Source of the DNA: a virus
Strand: one strand, 5' to 3'
Virus record (IMG/VR): IMGVR_UViG_3300042923_000161
Span: 1-50,883 of that record
DNA: 50,883 nt
Shown here: one piece after another, positions 8,770 through 16,077 of the stretch
Layout: each line of letters starts with the position of its first letter
Position numbering within the stretch: the stretch's first letter is position 1
The notes under the pieces: model-generated
Told to the model about the DNA's origin: nothing
Seen by the model: only the letters and a program-made list of their open reading frames with translations
Database searches by the model: none
Position numbers and translations under genes: made by a program

Positions 8770-9475
8770 ACGCTGCTTTAATCAAGGCATTGAGATTCGG
8801 ATCACACACGGTTACCGCTCTCCAGCCGAACAACAAGCGCTGTACAATCAAGGACGGTACGGAAACCCACCACCTATTGTAACCAACGCACCACCGGGAC
8901 GATCCAACCACAACTATGGACTGGCTATCGACTTCGTACTGCTCAAAGGTGTCTATGATATGAAGATTGACACAGACGGCAATAGCATTGCTGACTGGAT
9001 TGACGTTGTGACACACGCCAAAATGTTAGGTTTCACATGGGGTGGAGACTGGAAGTCCTTCAAAGACTACCCACACTTTGAAATGACATTCGGCTTGACT
9101 GTGGATCAGCTTCAGGCAGGACGTAAGCCAACAGCAGCCCAAGAACAGGCCGTCATTAACAAAATTAAAGCACAGGAGGTCTTACCCGTGGATGATAAAC
9201 GTGTTGAATTGTTAGAAGCCAAAGTTGCCACACTCTCAGACGCAGTGAATGCCCTGAATAAGCGCGTTAACATCGAGTCCAATCAAACGGTACCGAAGAC
9301 ATACGAAAAGGCCGTCATCGCAGCCAAGGCAGCAGGAGCGATCACGACAAGCAATGACAAGTCCAAAGCGGAACTGAACATGATTCAGAAGGATTACAAT
9401 CAAGGCTTCTATCACCCAGATTTTATTAAGTCTATGGAGAAATACAGACCTAAGAAGGAGGAGGATTCCAAATGA
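8678..9475 (+). CDS. Endolysin, M15 (VanY/CwlK-type) peptidase (265 aa)
   Basis: The N-terminal domain (residues 1-140) carries the M15 zinc site: HGYRSPAEQ, SNHNYGLAIDF (His78 and Asp85) and PHFEM (His133). This family cuts peptide bonds in the stem peptides of peptidoglycan, usually L-Ala-D-Glu. The C-terminal part (about 171-265) has a short coiled coil (VELLEAKVATLSDAVNALNKRV) and a YEKAVIAAKAAGA...YNQGFY region that probably binds the wall. Start chosen with CGGAGGT 6 bases upstream. An in-frame internal ribosome site lies before codon 171 and may give a separate binding subunit. Confidence 0.9.
   Translation: MGTLQGLLHKSSGQTAWLNPAVKFATEKLIERCFNQGIEIRITHGYRSPAEQQALYNQGRYGNPPPIVTNAPPGRSNHNYGLAIDFVLLKGVYDMKIDTDGNSIADWIDVVTHAKMLGFTWGGDWKSFKDYPHFEMTFGLTVDQLQAGRKPTAAQEQAVINKIKAQEVLPVDDKRVELLEAKVATLSDAVNALNKRVNIESNQTVPKTYEKAVIAAKAAGAITTSNDKSKAELNMIQKDYNQGFYHPDFIKSMEKYRPKKEEDSK
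9174..9190 (+). promoter_or_regulatory. In-frame internal ribosome site and GTG start inside the endolysin gene
   Basis: An AGGAGGT is followed 7 bases later by GTG at 9188, in frame as codon 171. Translation from here would give a 95-residue product consisting of the coiled coil and wall-binding region alone. Several endolysins of Gram-positive phages are known to use such sites to build hetero-oligomers. Confidence 0.7.
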
Positions 9476-9678
9476 ACTGGAAGCAGAAATTAGGAAGCCG
9501 CAAGTTCTGGAGTCTACTCGCGGCGTTGGCAGTGGCAGTCTTGACAGCGTTTGGAGCCGGGGAGGACAACGCAGTCAAGATTACCGGGATTATTGCAGCA
9601 GTCGGGGCCTGTGTCGTGTACATGCTTGCTGAAGCAGTGGTTGACAAGAACCGCAACGACTCTGATACGGATAATTAA
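9472..9678 (+). CDS. Small holin-like membrane protein (68 aa)
   Basis: The product starts MNWKQKLGSRKFW and has two hydrophobic segments (about residues 13-31 and 38-55) ending in a charged tail. The SRKFW-LLAAL pattern is typical of small phage holins of Bacillota. The gene overlaps the endolysin by 4 bases (ATGA). It would form the membrane lesion that releases the endolysin. A strong convergent terminator follows. Confidence 0.8.
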   Translation: MNWKQKLGSRKFWSLLAALAVAVLTAFGAGEDNAVKITGIIAAVGACVVYMLAEAVVDKNRNDSDTDN

Positions 9679-9681
9679 AGC

Positions 9682-9719
9682 AAAAGACCGGAGCCTAAAC
9701 AACTGGCTTCGGTCTTTTT
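9682..9719. terminator. Bidirectional terminator between late and early arms
   Basis: The inverted repeat AAAGACCGGAGCC / GGCTTCGGTCTTT (one mismatch) has A-rich left and T-rich right flanks, so it can work for both convergent transcripts. It overlaps the last codons of the minus-strand gene that ends at 9695. Confidence 0.85.
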
Positions 9720-10045
9720 GGTACTTCACCTATAGGGGTTGTTGCAGCTTCCCACGGGGTCCAATTCAACTCTCTGATACGATGTTCCAATCTTTCAGCA
9801 CCTATGCCACGTTGCCAAGCCACGTGATAGGATGCAGGGTTTATGTCTTTGTCAGGCGTATGTTCTACAGATGATGGCATTACGTATGTGTCAGGTGGCC
9901 TTTTCATACTTCTAACTCTCTTCGTTACAGCTTCTTTGATGCTCCAATTTTGATAGTTGACACGTGCGTATACACGGTTACGGCTGATCCCGTTCTCCAG
10001 CGCCTTCTTGTAATCCGACTCTTGGATCTTTTTTCGCTTTTTCAT
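9695..10045 (-). CDS. Protein with two helix-turn-helix-like repeats (116 aa)
   Basis: Start taken at ATG 10045, which has AGGAGGG 11 bases upstream; a longer frame from TTG 10075 would place that site inside the gene. It has two repeats of the form A-ENGIS-x(n)-RVNY-x-W-x-I-EA and RGIG...HRI-ELNWTPWEAAT. These resemble the short helix-turn-helix units found next to HNH and AP2 domains in phage proteins. It is paralogous to the 206-residue product at 36098-36718. DNA binding is plausible but unproven. Confidence 0.7.
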   Translation of the reverse strand: MKKRKKIQESDYKKALENGISRNRVYARVNYQNWSIKEAVTKRVRSMKRPPDTYVMPSSVEHTPDKDINPASYHVAWQRGIGAERLEHRIRELNWTPWEAATTPIGEVPKRPKPVV

Positions 10046-10430
10046 ACAGTCTGATACCCTCCTGTAAGCTGTCAAGTGCTTTCTTCAAGTCCTCCAGCCC
10101 GTTCTTCTTCTCATGCCGGGCTACGTACTTCAGTACATTTCCCAAATGGAACCCAATAGCTTGTTGCGGGTTCATGTTCGCTTCAATGAATTGCCATGGA
10201 TCAATACCGCCGCTGTGATAATGGTTCGGTTTGAAGTTGCGTCTGTACTCTTCAAGGTCTTTTGTAGTAATGCCTAAGCTTGTAGATATAGGCTTCAACT
10301 CTGAACCATGTACAAATTCCCGTGAACCACCCGGATATTCAATTTGATAATCTCCACAACCTGCATCACCCACAACCATGCAAACATGACCTCTGTAGGT
10401 GTGTGTTGGTTTAAATTCCCTAGTTGGCAT
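9978..10430 (-). CDS. DUF3310-domain protein (150 aa)
   Basis: The C-terminal half contains HYHSGGIDPWQFIEAN and GFHLGNVLKYVARHEKKNG, the signature of DUF3310, the family that includes the T7 gene 1.7 nucleotide kinase and many small phage proteins. The N-terminal half (about 1-50) is a small beta-rich region (HTYRGHVCMVVGDAGCGDYQ). An AAGGAGG site precedes the start. It overlaps the downstream gene by 68 bases. A role in nucleotide metabolism is inferred from the T7 member only. Confidence 0.78.
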   Translation of the reverse strand: MPTREFKPTHTYRGHVCMVVGDAGCGDYQIEYPGGSREFVHGSELKPISTSLGITTKDLEEYRRNFKPNHYHSGGIDPWQFIEANMNPQQAIGFHLGNVLKYVARHEKKNGLEDLKKALDSLQEGIRLYEKAKKDPRVGLQEGAGERDQP

Positions 10431-10587
10431 TTGTAACTTCCTCCTTGTACATAATTGCGTAGTATTTGCGTGTTCCCCAATTGCTGAAGTTCCATCCTCG
10501 CCGTTTCAGTGAATATCCTTGCGCCTTACGATCTGCAATAACCTTATCCATTTCCTTTTCAGAGAACGCGGTCACTGTAACGGACAT
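10420..10587 (-). CDS. Small protein of unknown function (55 aa)
   Basis: A short frame starts MSVTVTAFSEKEMDKV and contains SLKRRGWNFSNWGTRKYYAIMY, an aromatic, basic region. It lies between the resolvase and DUF3310 genes, overlaps the latter by 11 bases, and carries that gene's AAGGAGG site in its last codons. It has a modest GAGGGA site. Function not recognised. Confidence 0.6.
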   Translation of the reverse strand: MSVTVTAFSEKEMDKVIADRKAQGYSLKRRGWNFSNWGTRKYYAIMYKEEVTNAN

Positions 10588-10592
10588 TTCCC

Positions 10593-11078
10593 TCATTTCT
10601 TGGCCCCGTAACGCAGGTAATGCAGACCGTGCCTGATAGCGTCCCTTTCATGGATTACAGACGGCTGACCATTGATTAGGTGGTTGCGGCCTTTCTTTGT
10701 GGCGACTCCCGTATTCACCAGCACTGCATCCGTGAACCGCTGCTTGATGGATGGGTCTTGCAGTACAAATTCAATGCCCTTCTCCCATGCCATCATACGC
10801 AGATAGCCGATCAGTTGTGGAGTTTCCAGACTGCTGTAGCTTTGCGCTCCAGCTTTTGATGGTTGCAGCTTGTACGACTCACAAACGATAACATCCATAG
10901 GAAAGTGATTCACAGTACGCCACACGTTAAACCAGTACGACTCCATAGAAGAGAAGTCTTCAGCTTCAACTCTTCCAAACTGCCACACTTTATCATATTC
11001 AAAGCGTGCAATCCCCGTTGTACCCTTTCCTTCCCGGTCACTGAAGTTCCCGCTTGGGTCAATTGCCAATATCCTCAT
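10593..11078 (-). CDS. RuvC-like Holliday junction resolvase (161 aa)
   Basis: The product begins MRILAIDPSGN with a second Gly-rich strand (GTTGIARF), contains VIVCESYKL, and ends ERDAIRHGLHYL. These are the acidic positions of the RuvC/RNase H fold: first Asp, middle Glu, final Asp. The enzyme would cut branched DNA during recombination or before packaging. It is the first gene behind the promoter at 11104-11132, with GGGAGG before its ATG. Confidence 0.82.
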   Translation of the reverse strand: MRILAIDPSGNFSDREGKGTTGIARFEYDKVWQFGRVEAEDFSSMESYWFNVWRTVNHFPMDVIVCESYKLQPSKAGAQSYSSLETPQLIGYLRMMAWEKGIEFVLQDPSIKQRFTDAVLVNTGVATKKGRNHLINGQPSVIHERDAIRHGLHYLRYGAKK

Positions 11079-11103
11079 TGGTAAAACCTCCCTTAATGCT
11101 TGT

Positions 11104-11132
11104 ATCGTATCATGTTAAATATTTAATGTCAA
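11104..11132 (-). promoter_or_regulatory. Leftward sigma-A-type promoter (TTGACA-17-TACGAT)
   Basis: On the minus strand a perfect TTGACA (11127-11132) is followed after 17 bases by TACGAT (11104-11109). It shares the 15 bases TTGACATTAAATATT with the promoter at 22590-22618. It would drive the resolvase operon. Confidence 0.82.
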
Positions 11133-11189
11133 CGGGTAGGTATATCTACGTTCATTCCTGCGTAAGCTGTAGCAAAGGAGTGATGAACA

Positions 11190-12431
11190 ATGTTTATCCT
11201 ATCAGCCGCAGGTGCTGCAATGATTGCTACTTCAGCGATTGGGCTTCACCGTAACATGCCAAACAACCACTTGAAGATTATTGTCCGCAAGTATCTGGAA
11301 GCCAACAAATTGGACGGTGTCCGGGTGACACGGGTCCACCGCAGAAGTACTCACGTCTACAGCATGGAATTGTTGCTGCCTTACAACATGACAGCCGACA
11401 AGATCCAAGACCACGTGCCCGGATTCGAACAGGTCACCAGTTCACACGTTCACTTTGTGTACTCAGGCGGCCCACGTTGCCGTCTGGACTTCGGTTTCAG
11501 TCAGTTCAAGGCTAACATGCCCTTCAACCGTTTGGAGCCGCTACAGCCCCTCAGAGTCCCGCTGTACTCACCGTTCGGTGTTCGGTATATCGACTTCACT
11601 GAGGAAACCAGTTGTCATATGCTGCTTGGCGGTGCAACCCGGATGGGTAAAACAGCATTGTTGCGCTTGATAGCTACCTTGCTTGTAGTCGGCACAGACG
11701 GGAAAATCGTCCTCAAGTTAATAGACAACAAAGTCAATGATGTATACATGTTCCAGAATATCCCACAAGTGGACATTGCTGAAACACAAGATGAAGCCCT
11801 TGACATCCTGATGGAAGCCATTCGTGAATCTGTCATGCGGAAGAACCTGCTGAAGCAGCATAATGACTGCATTGACATGAAGGAGTTCAGACAGAAGCAT
11901 CCCGGTGAAGCTTCAGCATTCCCGCCGTACTTTGTGGTAATTGATGAGTATGGACGCTTTGCAGATAACCCGGACATTCAGAAGTGTGTAGAGCAGTTGG
12001 TCGAAACCGCTGGATACGTGGATATGCATATGATCATTGCCAGCCAGCGTCCAGACGCACAGACAGTGCTGAAAGCACGGATCAAGGCGAATCTGACCAC
12101 CCGTGTATGCTTCACAACAACTGATGAAGCCAATAGCAAGGTTGTACTTGACATTCCAGACGCTTCCCGCCTTGGGAAGATACAAGGCCGGGCCGTATTG
12201 ATGGACGGTTTCCCTGAAGTGGTGCAGGTTCCATTCCTCAGCACCTTGGACGCAAAGGATATGCTTAAATCATACGTTAAGGAGCGTGAGTCAAATGACT
12301 CCAAGAGACGGGATGTTGTTGAAAGTTTTGAACCACTTCAGGGTTTTGAACCGCTGTCAGGTGGAGAAGATGATCTTCCCAAACCTAAAAAGCGCAACAC
12401 AAACGGCAAATCGCGTCCTAAAAAGGCTTGA
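11190..12431 (+). CDS. FtsK/SpoIIIE-like DNA translocase (413 aa)
   Basis: A short hydrophobic start (MFILSAAGAAMIATSAIG) is followed by a region without a clear fold, then the motor. This has Walker A GGATRMGKTALL (about residue 147), Walker B YFVVIDEYGRF and the following IIASQRPDA, as in FtsK/HerA-type DNA pumps. The gene reads rightward inside an otherwise leftward block, with AAAGGAG before its ATG. Such small FtsK proteins are typical of conjugative and rolling-circle plasmids. The C-terminal tail overlaps the next gene by 137 bases and lacks a normal gamma domain. It probably moves phage DNA or loads a partner; inference. Confidence 0.82.
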   Translation: MFILSAAGAAMIATSAIGLHRNMPNNHLKIIVRKYLEANKLDGVRVTRVHRRSTHVYSMELLLPYNMTADKIQDHVPGFEQVTSSHVHFVYSGGPRCRLDFGFSQFKANMPFNRLEPLQPLRVPLYSPFGVRYIDFTEETSCHMLLGGATRMGKTALLRLIATLLVVGTDGKIVLKLIDNKVNDVYMFQNIPQVDIAETQDEALDILMEAIRESVMRKNLLKQHNDCIDMKEFRQKHPGEASAFPPYFVVIDEYGRFADNPDIQKCVEQLVETAGYVDMHMIIASQRPDAQTVLKARIKANLTTRVCFTTTDEANSKVVLDIPDASRLGKIQGRAVLMDGFPEVVQVPFLSTLDAKDMLKSYVKERESNDSKRRDVVESFEPLQGFEPLSGGEDDLPKPKKRNTNGKSRPKKA

Positions 12432-12843
12432 GCGGGATGGTTATATCCTTCAGATTCCGCAGCGCCGTGATCGTCCGTACCTTTATATGCCTAACCCGGC
12501 GAAAATGCACCACCAGTCATCAAAACTGGAGCATTTCTTGGGGCTCGCGGACATCTACCTTCAGTTTGGAAAACCTGTCACCTTTGAAATTGAACCAGAT
12601 ATCTGTGAAAAGTACAGACCGGATGCCTACATGGTCTTTAGGGATCGGCACATACTCATTGAGTACCAACGATCCATCATCAGTCAAAGAAGAATGCAGG
12701 ACAAAGTAGACCGATTCATGGAGTCCTATACGCAGGGCCATCATAAGTGCCGGGAGATGTGCATTGTCAGCAACTTCAAATACAACGTCAGCCACCCCAA
12801 AGGTTTCGCAGTCCACCAAATAGAAAAAGCCCCCGGCGCTTAA
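12295..12843 (+). CDS. Replication-relaxation family protein (182 aa)
   Basis: An N-terminal winged helix (RVLNRCQVEKMIFPNLKSA...RVLKRLERDGYI) is followed by a C-terminal region with VTFEIEPDICEKYRPDAYMV and HILIEYQR, a pattern of the plasmid-type replication-relaxation family (PF13814-like) with a nuclease-like core. Start chosen at ATG 12295 because AAGGAG lies 10 bases upstream; the GTG at 12286 is too close. These proteins are paired with FtsK-like translocases on Bacillus plasmids. Together they suggest plasmid-like DNA handling. Its stop codon lies in the loop of the terminator. Confidence 0.72.
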   Translation: MTPRDGMLLKVLNHFRVLNRCQVEKMIFPNLKSATQTANRVLKRLERDGYILQIPQRRDRPYLYMPNPAKMHHQSSKLEHFLGLADIYLQFGKPVTFEIEPDICEKYRPDAYMVFRDRHILIEYQRSIISQRRMQDKVDRFMESYTQGHHKCREMCIVSNFKYNVSHPKGFAVHQIEKAPGA

Positions 12844-12854
12844 CCGGGGGTTTA
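12824..12854. terminator. Bidirectional terminator between convergent units
   Basis: The perfect 7-base-pair stem CCCCCGG / CCGGGGG with a 7-base loop is flanked by A5 and T3. It closes both the rightward FtsK pair and the leftward replication operon. Confidence 0.85.
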
Positions 12855-12855
12855 C

Positions 12856-13029
12856 TCATCCAAACATGACGTACAGTCCAGTTCCTCCAAAGAAGAACAA
12901 GAACATAAACGCGATGTACAAAATTGTAGTTGTTCTGCTGTCTTGGTCACTTTCAACCGCTGCCTTGACAACTCCAAAGCAGCTTATGAGCCAAACCACA
13001 ATCAGTATGAATCCGAATACAGTCTTCAC
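12856..13029 (-). CDS. Two-span membrane protein (57 aa)
   Basis: From a GTG start 11 bases after the dUTPase stop, the frame encodes two hydrophobic segments (VFGFILIVVWLISCFGVV and ILYIAFMFLFFFGGTGLYV) joined by a short charged loop. It is the last gene of the leftward replication operon. Function not recognised; small membrane proteins at this place could act on host physiology or lysis timing. Confidence 0.62.
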   Translation of the reverse strand: MKTVFGFILIVVWLISCFGVVKAAVESDQDSRTTTILYIAFMFLFFFGGTGLYVMFG

Positions 13030-13039
13030 ATGCAGTCAC

Positions 13040-13504
13040 CTACTTTCCAGTGTGACCAAGACCGCCTTCACCACGTACTGTTTCATCCAATGTGTCCGTC
13101 TCTTCCAGTTCTGTAGGTGGCACGTATTTGAAAACGATCTGGCCTATTCTATCACCTTTGCTAAATGCTATGGGCTTGCTGGTGAAATTATACAACAAAA
13201 CTTTGACTGGCCCTCTGAAGTCACTATCAATCGTTCCGCTGAAAGCATCCATACCCTTGTTGAACGCCAGCCCGGAACGACCCTTCACATCACCCACAAT
13301 ATTCTCAGGGATTGCAAAGTGTACCAACGTATTAACTTGGTAACGCCCAACATCCACCGCAGCAGTTCCACGGCCTTGTGTTGCTGGAACAATAAAGTCG
13401 ATTGGGCTGTACAGATCGTACCCCGCTGCTCCTTCAGTTCCCTTCGTTGGCTTTGTGCCACCCTCTTTTACCACGATCTTGATCTTAGTCACCTTTGTTG
13501 ACAT
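13040..13504 (-). CDS. dut: dUTP diphosphatase (dUTPase, 154 aa)
   Basis: All five motifs of trimeric dUTPases are present: AGYDLYS, GRSGLA, GTIDSDFRG, DRIGQIV and RGEGGLGHTG near the C-terminus. It converts dUTP to dUMP, keeping uracil out of phage DNA and feeding dTMP synthesis. It follows the DNA polymerase by 11 bases with an AGGAGGA site. Confidence 0.95.
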   Translation of the reverse strand: MSTKVTKIKIVVKEGGTKPTKGTEGAAGYDLYSPIDFIVPATQGRGTAAVDVGRYQVNTLVHFAIPENIVGDVKGRSGLAFNKGMDAFSGTIDSDFRGPVKVLLYNFTSKPIAFSKGDRIGQIVFKYVPPTELEETDTLDETVRGEGGLGHTGK

Positions 13505-13515
13505 GTTAATTCCTC

Positions 13516-15900
13516 CTATGCAGCGATTTTGTAGGCTTTCTTCTCAGCCCATGATGTTTCAGTGTAATCTGGCTCTACTACCAACGGAACCATAAGCTTA
13601 GGCGTGTACATCATCATTTCACAAAGCTTCGGCACGATCCATTGCTCATCATCAAAGATTTTGAAGATCAATTCATCGTGGATCGGACCCATCATGTATG
13701 ACTTCAGCCCATTCTCTTCGAAAAACGCATCAAGTATGAGTGTCTTTTCCTTCAGGTCATCAGCACATGTTCCTTGGATGCAGTAATTCGATCCGGTGTA
13801 GTACTTGCGCGGATTCGTAATATAGTAACGTCTTCCATAAAGGTTGACGATATACCCTTTCTTCTGGAACGCACGTTCAATTCCGTTTTGGTACCCGTCA
13901 CGAATGACAGGGAATGACTGAATAAAACCGTCATCAATGGCGTATGCTTGGTCTAGTGTGATATCTAGGACTTCGGCTGACATTTCAGGTCCGCCGCCGT
14001 ACACCTTCATGAAGTTGTAGCGTTTACCAATGTTACGCCAGAACTTGTAAACATCCTTGGCGACCTTAGCCGGGTCCATTCCCATGATCTTCATGGCTTC
14101 TTCAGCCGTTGCGCTGTGTACGTCTGTAGGAACCCATGGCTTTTTAGTCTCTGGTACAACCCACGCCGACCATCCTTGTTTCAGTTGGTCTTCCCAATAG
14201 ATATCAGGAGCGCCGGGACGCATCTCAGACCAGCGCATCTTGTCCGCTTCAGTCTTGTAGTCATAAATCTCACCAGTTTCAGAGTGCACACACTTGAACG
14301 GCATGTAGGCCCGGCACAGGTTAAGGTCACCACCGAATGGGATCGTGTAGTGGGCCTGTGTCCGAAGTTCTACCTGTGAAAAGTCAAGGAAGAACATCTT
14401 TGACCCGTCATCATCGTTGACGATGGCTTTACGCGGGAAGTACAGTTCTTCAGCAGGGTCACAGCCGTTTTCACCCGGAGTCCATGATCCGCTGTTAGCT
14501 TTACGCTGCTCATCACCCTTCATCGTCAGGAGTGGTTCCCGTGGCATCTGCTGGAAGTCACCTGAGTAGCGTCCGGTTACTGGGTTGAACTGGTTCAGGC
14601 TGGTATAGATACGTCCGTCATAGTCGGACATCTCTATATGCTTCAGCAGGTATGTAGTCAGCCACTTTTCAACTGACCGCAGCTTCATGATGATCGGTGC
14701 CAGCTTGTCTCCAGCAAGTGCGAACTTCTTCAATGCAGCAGCGTCTGTAGCTTCAGGTGTCTTACCAAGCCGCTTTGCGTATATGCGTTTGATCAGTGCG
14801 TGTTGCCCTGTGCTGAACTCAGGGTGTGTGTCTCCAGTCCAGTTAGGTGCTGCTTCTACCCACATCTTGTGGCGTAGTTCGTCCCGGTACGCCGTGACTG
14901 CTTCAGCACATCCGATCAGGTAATCACGGTCAGCCTTGAACCCTACACGTGTCATCTTGAAGGTGACGTTTAGGTTCTTGAACTCTCTGTCAAGCACAGA
15001 TTGTTGCTCTTTGGCCTTGATGACAGGCATACCCATTTCAACAAGCATGTCGGTGATCACTGTATCTGAAGCTACATAAGGTGATATAATCTCATGCGGA
15101 ACGTCTGTGTAGTTCGGTTCCGGGTACTCCTTACGCCAGTGCACGAATACATCCATGACTTCATCAGGGATAGGTTCCCTCCCCTTATTCATAGCGTCCT
15201 CAAAGCGTGTGATTCCCCACCCGTGCGGCTTCAAAAACGATATCAGTATCTTACGATCTGCTGTAGCTTTTGCCTTCAACCAAGACTTGACAGCCTTTTC
15301 ATAACGATCTGCGGTTGGATCAATGTACTTCACGGCAACTGCTTTCAATGCCAGCTTATCGCCGCCGTGTCGTGGTGACAATGACTCAAATGTGGAGCGC
15401 AGAACGCCCATGGTGTCACCCCAGTTCTTAATGGAGTTGACCCAACCATTCCCGGCAACGTTGGCTGACATGTGCATTTCAAACAGTGCGTTGTGTGCGT
15501 AGATCAGTTCGACCATTCCAGCCATGTCCTTCAGGTAGTTCAGATTCTTCAGGTTGACCGGGAATACGAACGCTATGCGCTGCGTAGCAGTGTGCCAAGC
15601 TACCGAAGCGATTGTTGGCATGTCCTTACGTAAGTGCAGCCCCGTGGACTCCACGTCATAGTTGATATACCCCGGCTTGATCGTCAAGCCCTTCAGGTAG
15701 TCCCTCGCAAACTTCAGACTCTCCAGATACTTGACTTCATAGACTGTCTCACCCATACGTACCTTGCCTTGCTCATTGACATCTTCGATGGTGACTTGGT
15801 TAACGTCCGGTAGTTCACGGGGAAAGCACTTGTTACAAGGCTGTCCCCATTCGTTACCTTCGCAGCTACACGACTTTTCAACTTCTTCTCCCCAACTCAT
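13516..15900 (-). CDS. Family A DNA polymerase with 3'-5' exonuclease (794 aa)
   Basis: The exonuclease domain shows YDVESTGL (Asp82 and Glu84), HNALFEMHM and YVASDTVIT. The polymerase domain shows RYSGDFQQMPRE, motif A FLDFSQVELR, motif B RNIGKRYNFMKVYGGG and motif C PIHDELIF. The order and length resemble T7-type phage replicases rather than full-length Pol I, since there is no 5'-3' exonuclease. Odd: the first 30 residues contain a CSC...C-x2-C cluster (residues 11-25) that could bind zinc and is not part of the usual family. It is the main replicase of the phage. Confidence 0.94.
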   Translation of the reverse strand: MSWGEEVEKSCSCEGNEWGQPCNKCFPRELPDVNQVTIEDVNEQGKVRMGETVYEVKYLESLKFARDYLKGLTIKPGYINYDVESTGLHLRKDMPTIASVAWHTATQRIAFVFPVNLKNLNYLKDMAGMVELIYAHNALFEMHMSANVAGNGWVNSIKNWGDTMGVLRSTFESLSPRHGGDKLALKAVAVKYIDPTADRYEKAVKSWLKAKATADRKILISFLKPHGWGITRFEDAMNKGREPIPDEVMDVFVHWRKEYPEPNYTDVPHEIISPYVASDTVITDMLVEMGMPVIKAKEQQSVLDREFKNLNVTFKMTRVGFKADRDYLIGCAEAVTAYRDELRHKMWVEAAPNWTGDTHPEFSTGQHALIKRIYAKRLGKTPEATDAAALKKFALAGDKLAPIIMKLRSVEKWLTTYLLKHIEMSDYDGRIYTSLNQFNPVTGRYSGDFQQMPREPLLTMKGDEQRKANSGSWTPGENGCDPAEELYFPRKAIVNDDDGSKMFFLDFSQVELRTQAHYTIPFGGDLNLCRAYMPFKCVHSETGEIYDYKTEADKMRWSEMRPGAPDIYWEDQLKQGWSAWVVPETKKPWVPTDVHSATAEEAMKIMGMDPAKVAKDVYKFWRNIGKRYNFMKVYGGGPEMSAEVLDITLDQAYAIDDGFIQSFPVIRDGYQNGIERAFQKKGYIVNLYGRRYYITNPRKYYTGSNYCIQGTCADDLKEKTLILDAFFEENGLKSYMMGPIHDELIFKIFDDEQWIVPKLCEMMMYTPKLMVPLVVEPDYTETSWAEKKAYKIAA

Positions 15901-16073
15901 AACTGCACCTCCAGCTTCGTGCCGCAGAATGGGCAGTACTTTATGTCATACGCTATTGCTGAGTCACATTCAACGGACAGCATCCATTCTTCGCCGCCCC
16001 AATATAGGTAGTTTTCAAGCGCTGTGCCCATACTCTTATTCTCTTCACAATCATGTCTGTCTCCATTTTGCAT
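15897..16073 (-). CDS. Small putative zinc-binding protein (58 aa)
   Basis: Start taken at ATG 16073, 8 bases from AAAGGGG; a longer frame begins at GTG 16091. The C-terminus ends YDIKYCPFCGTKLEVQL, a half zinc ribbon, with further Cys in HDCEENK and VECDS. It overlaps the polymerase by 4 bases (ATGA). Such CPFCG proteins are common in Bacillus phages, with no known function. Confidence 0.7.
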   Translation of the reverse strand: MQNGDRHDCEENKSMGTALENYLYWGGEEWMLSVECDSAIAYDIKYCPFCGTKLEVQL

Positions 16074-16077
16074 AACC

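Noticed and set aside
12866-13501. 211-residue plus-strand open frame
   Set aside because: It lies opposite the dUTPase, which has all five family motifs, and opposite a small membrane protein gene. No ribosome site or domain supports it.
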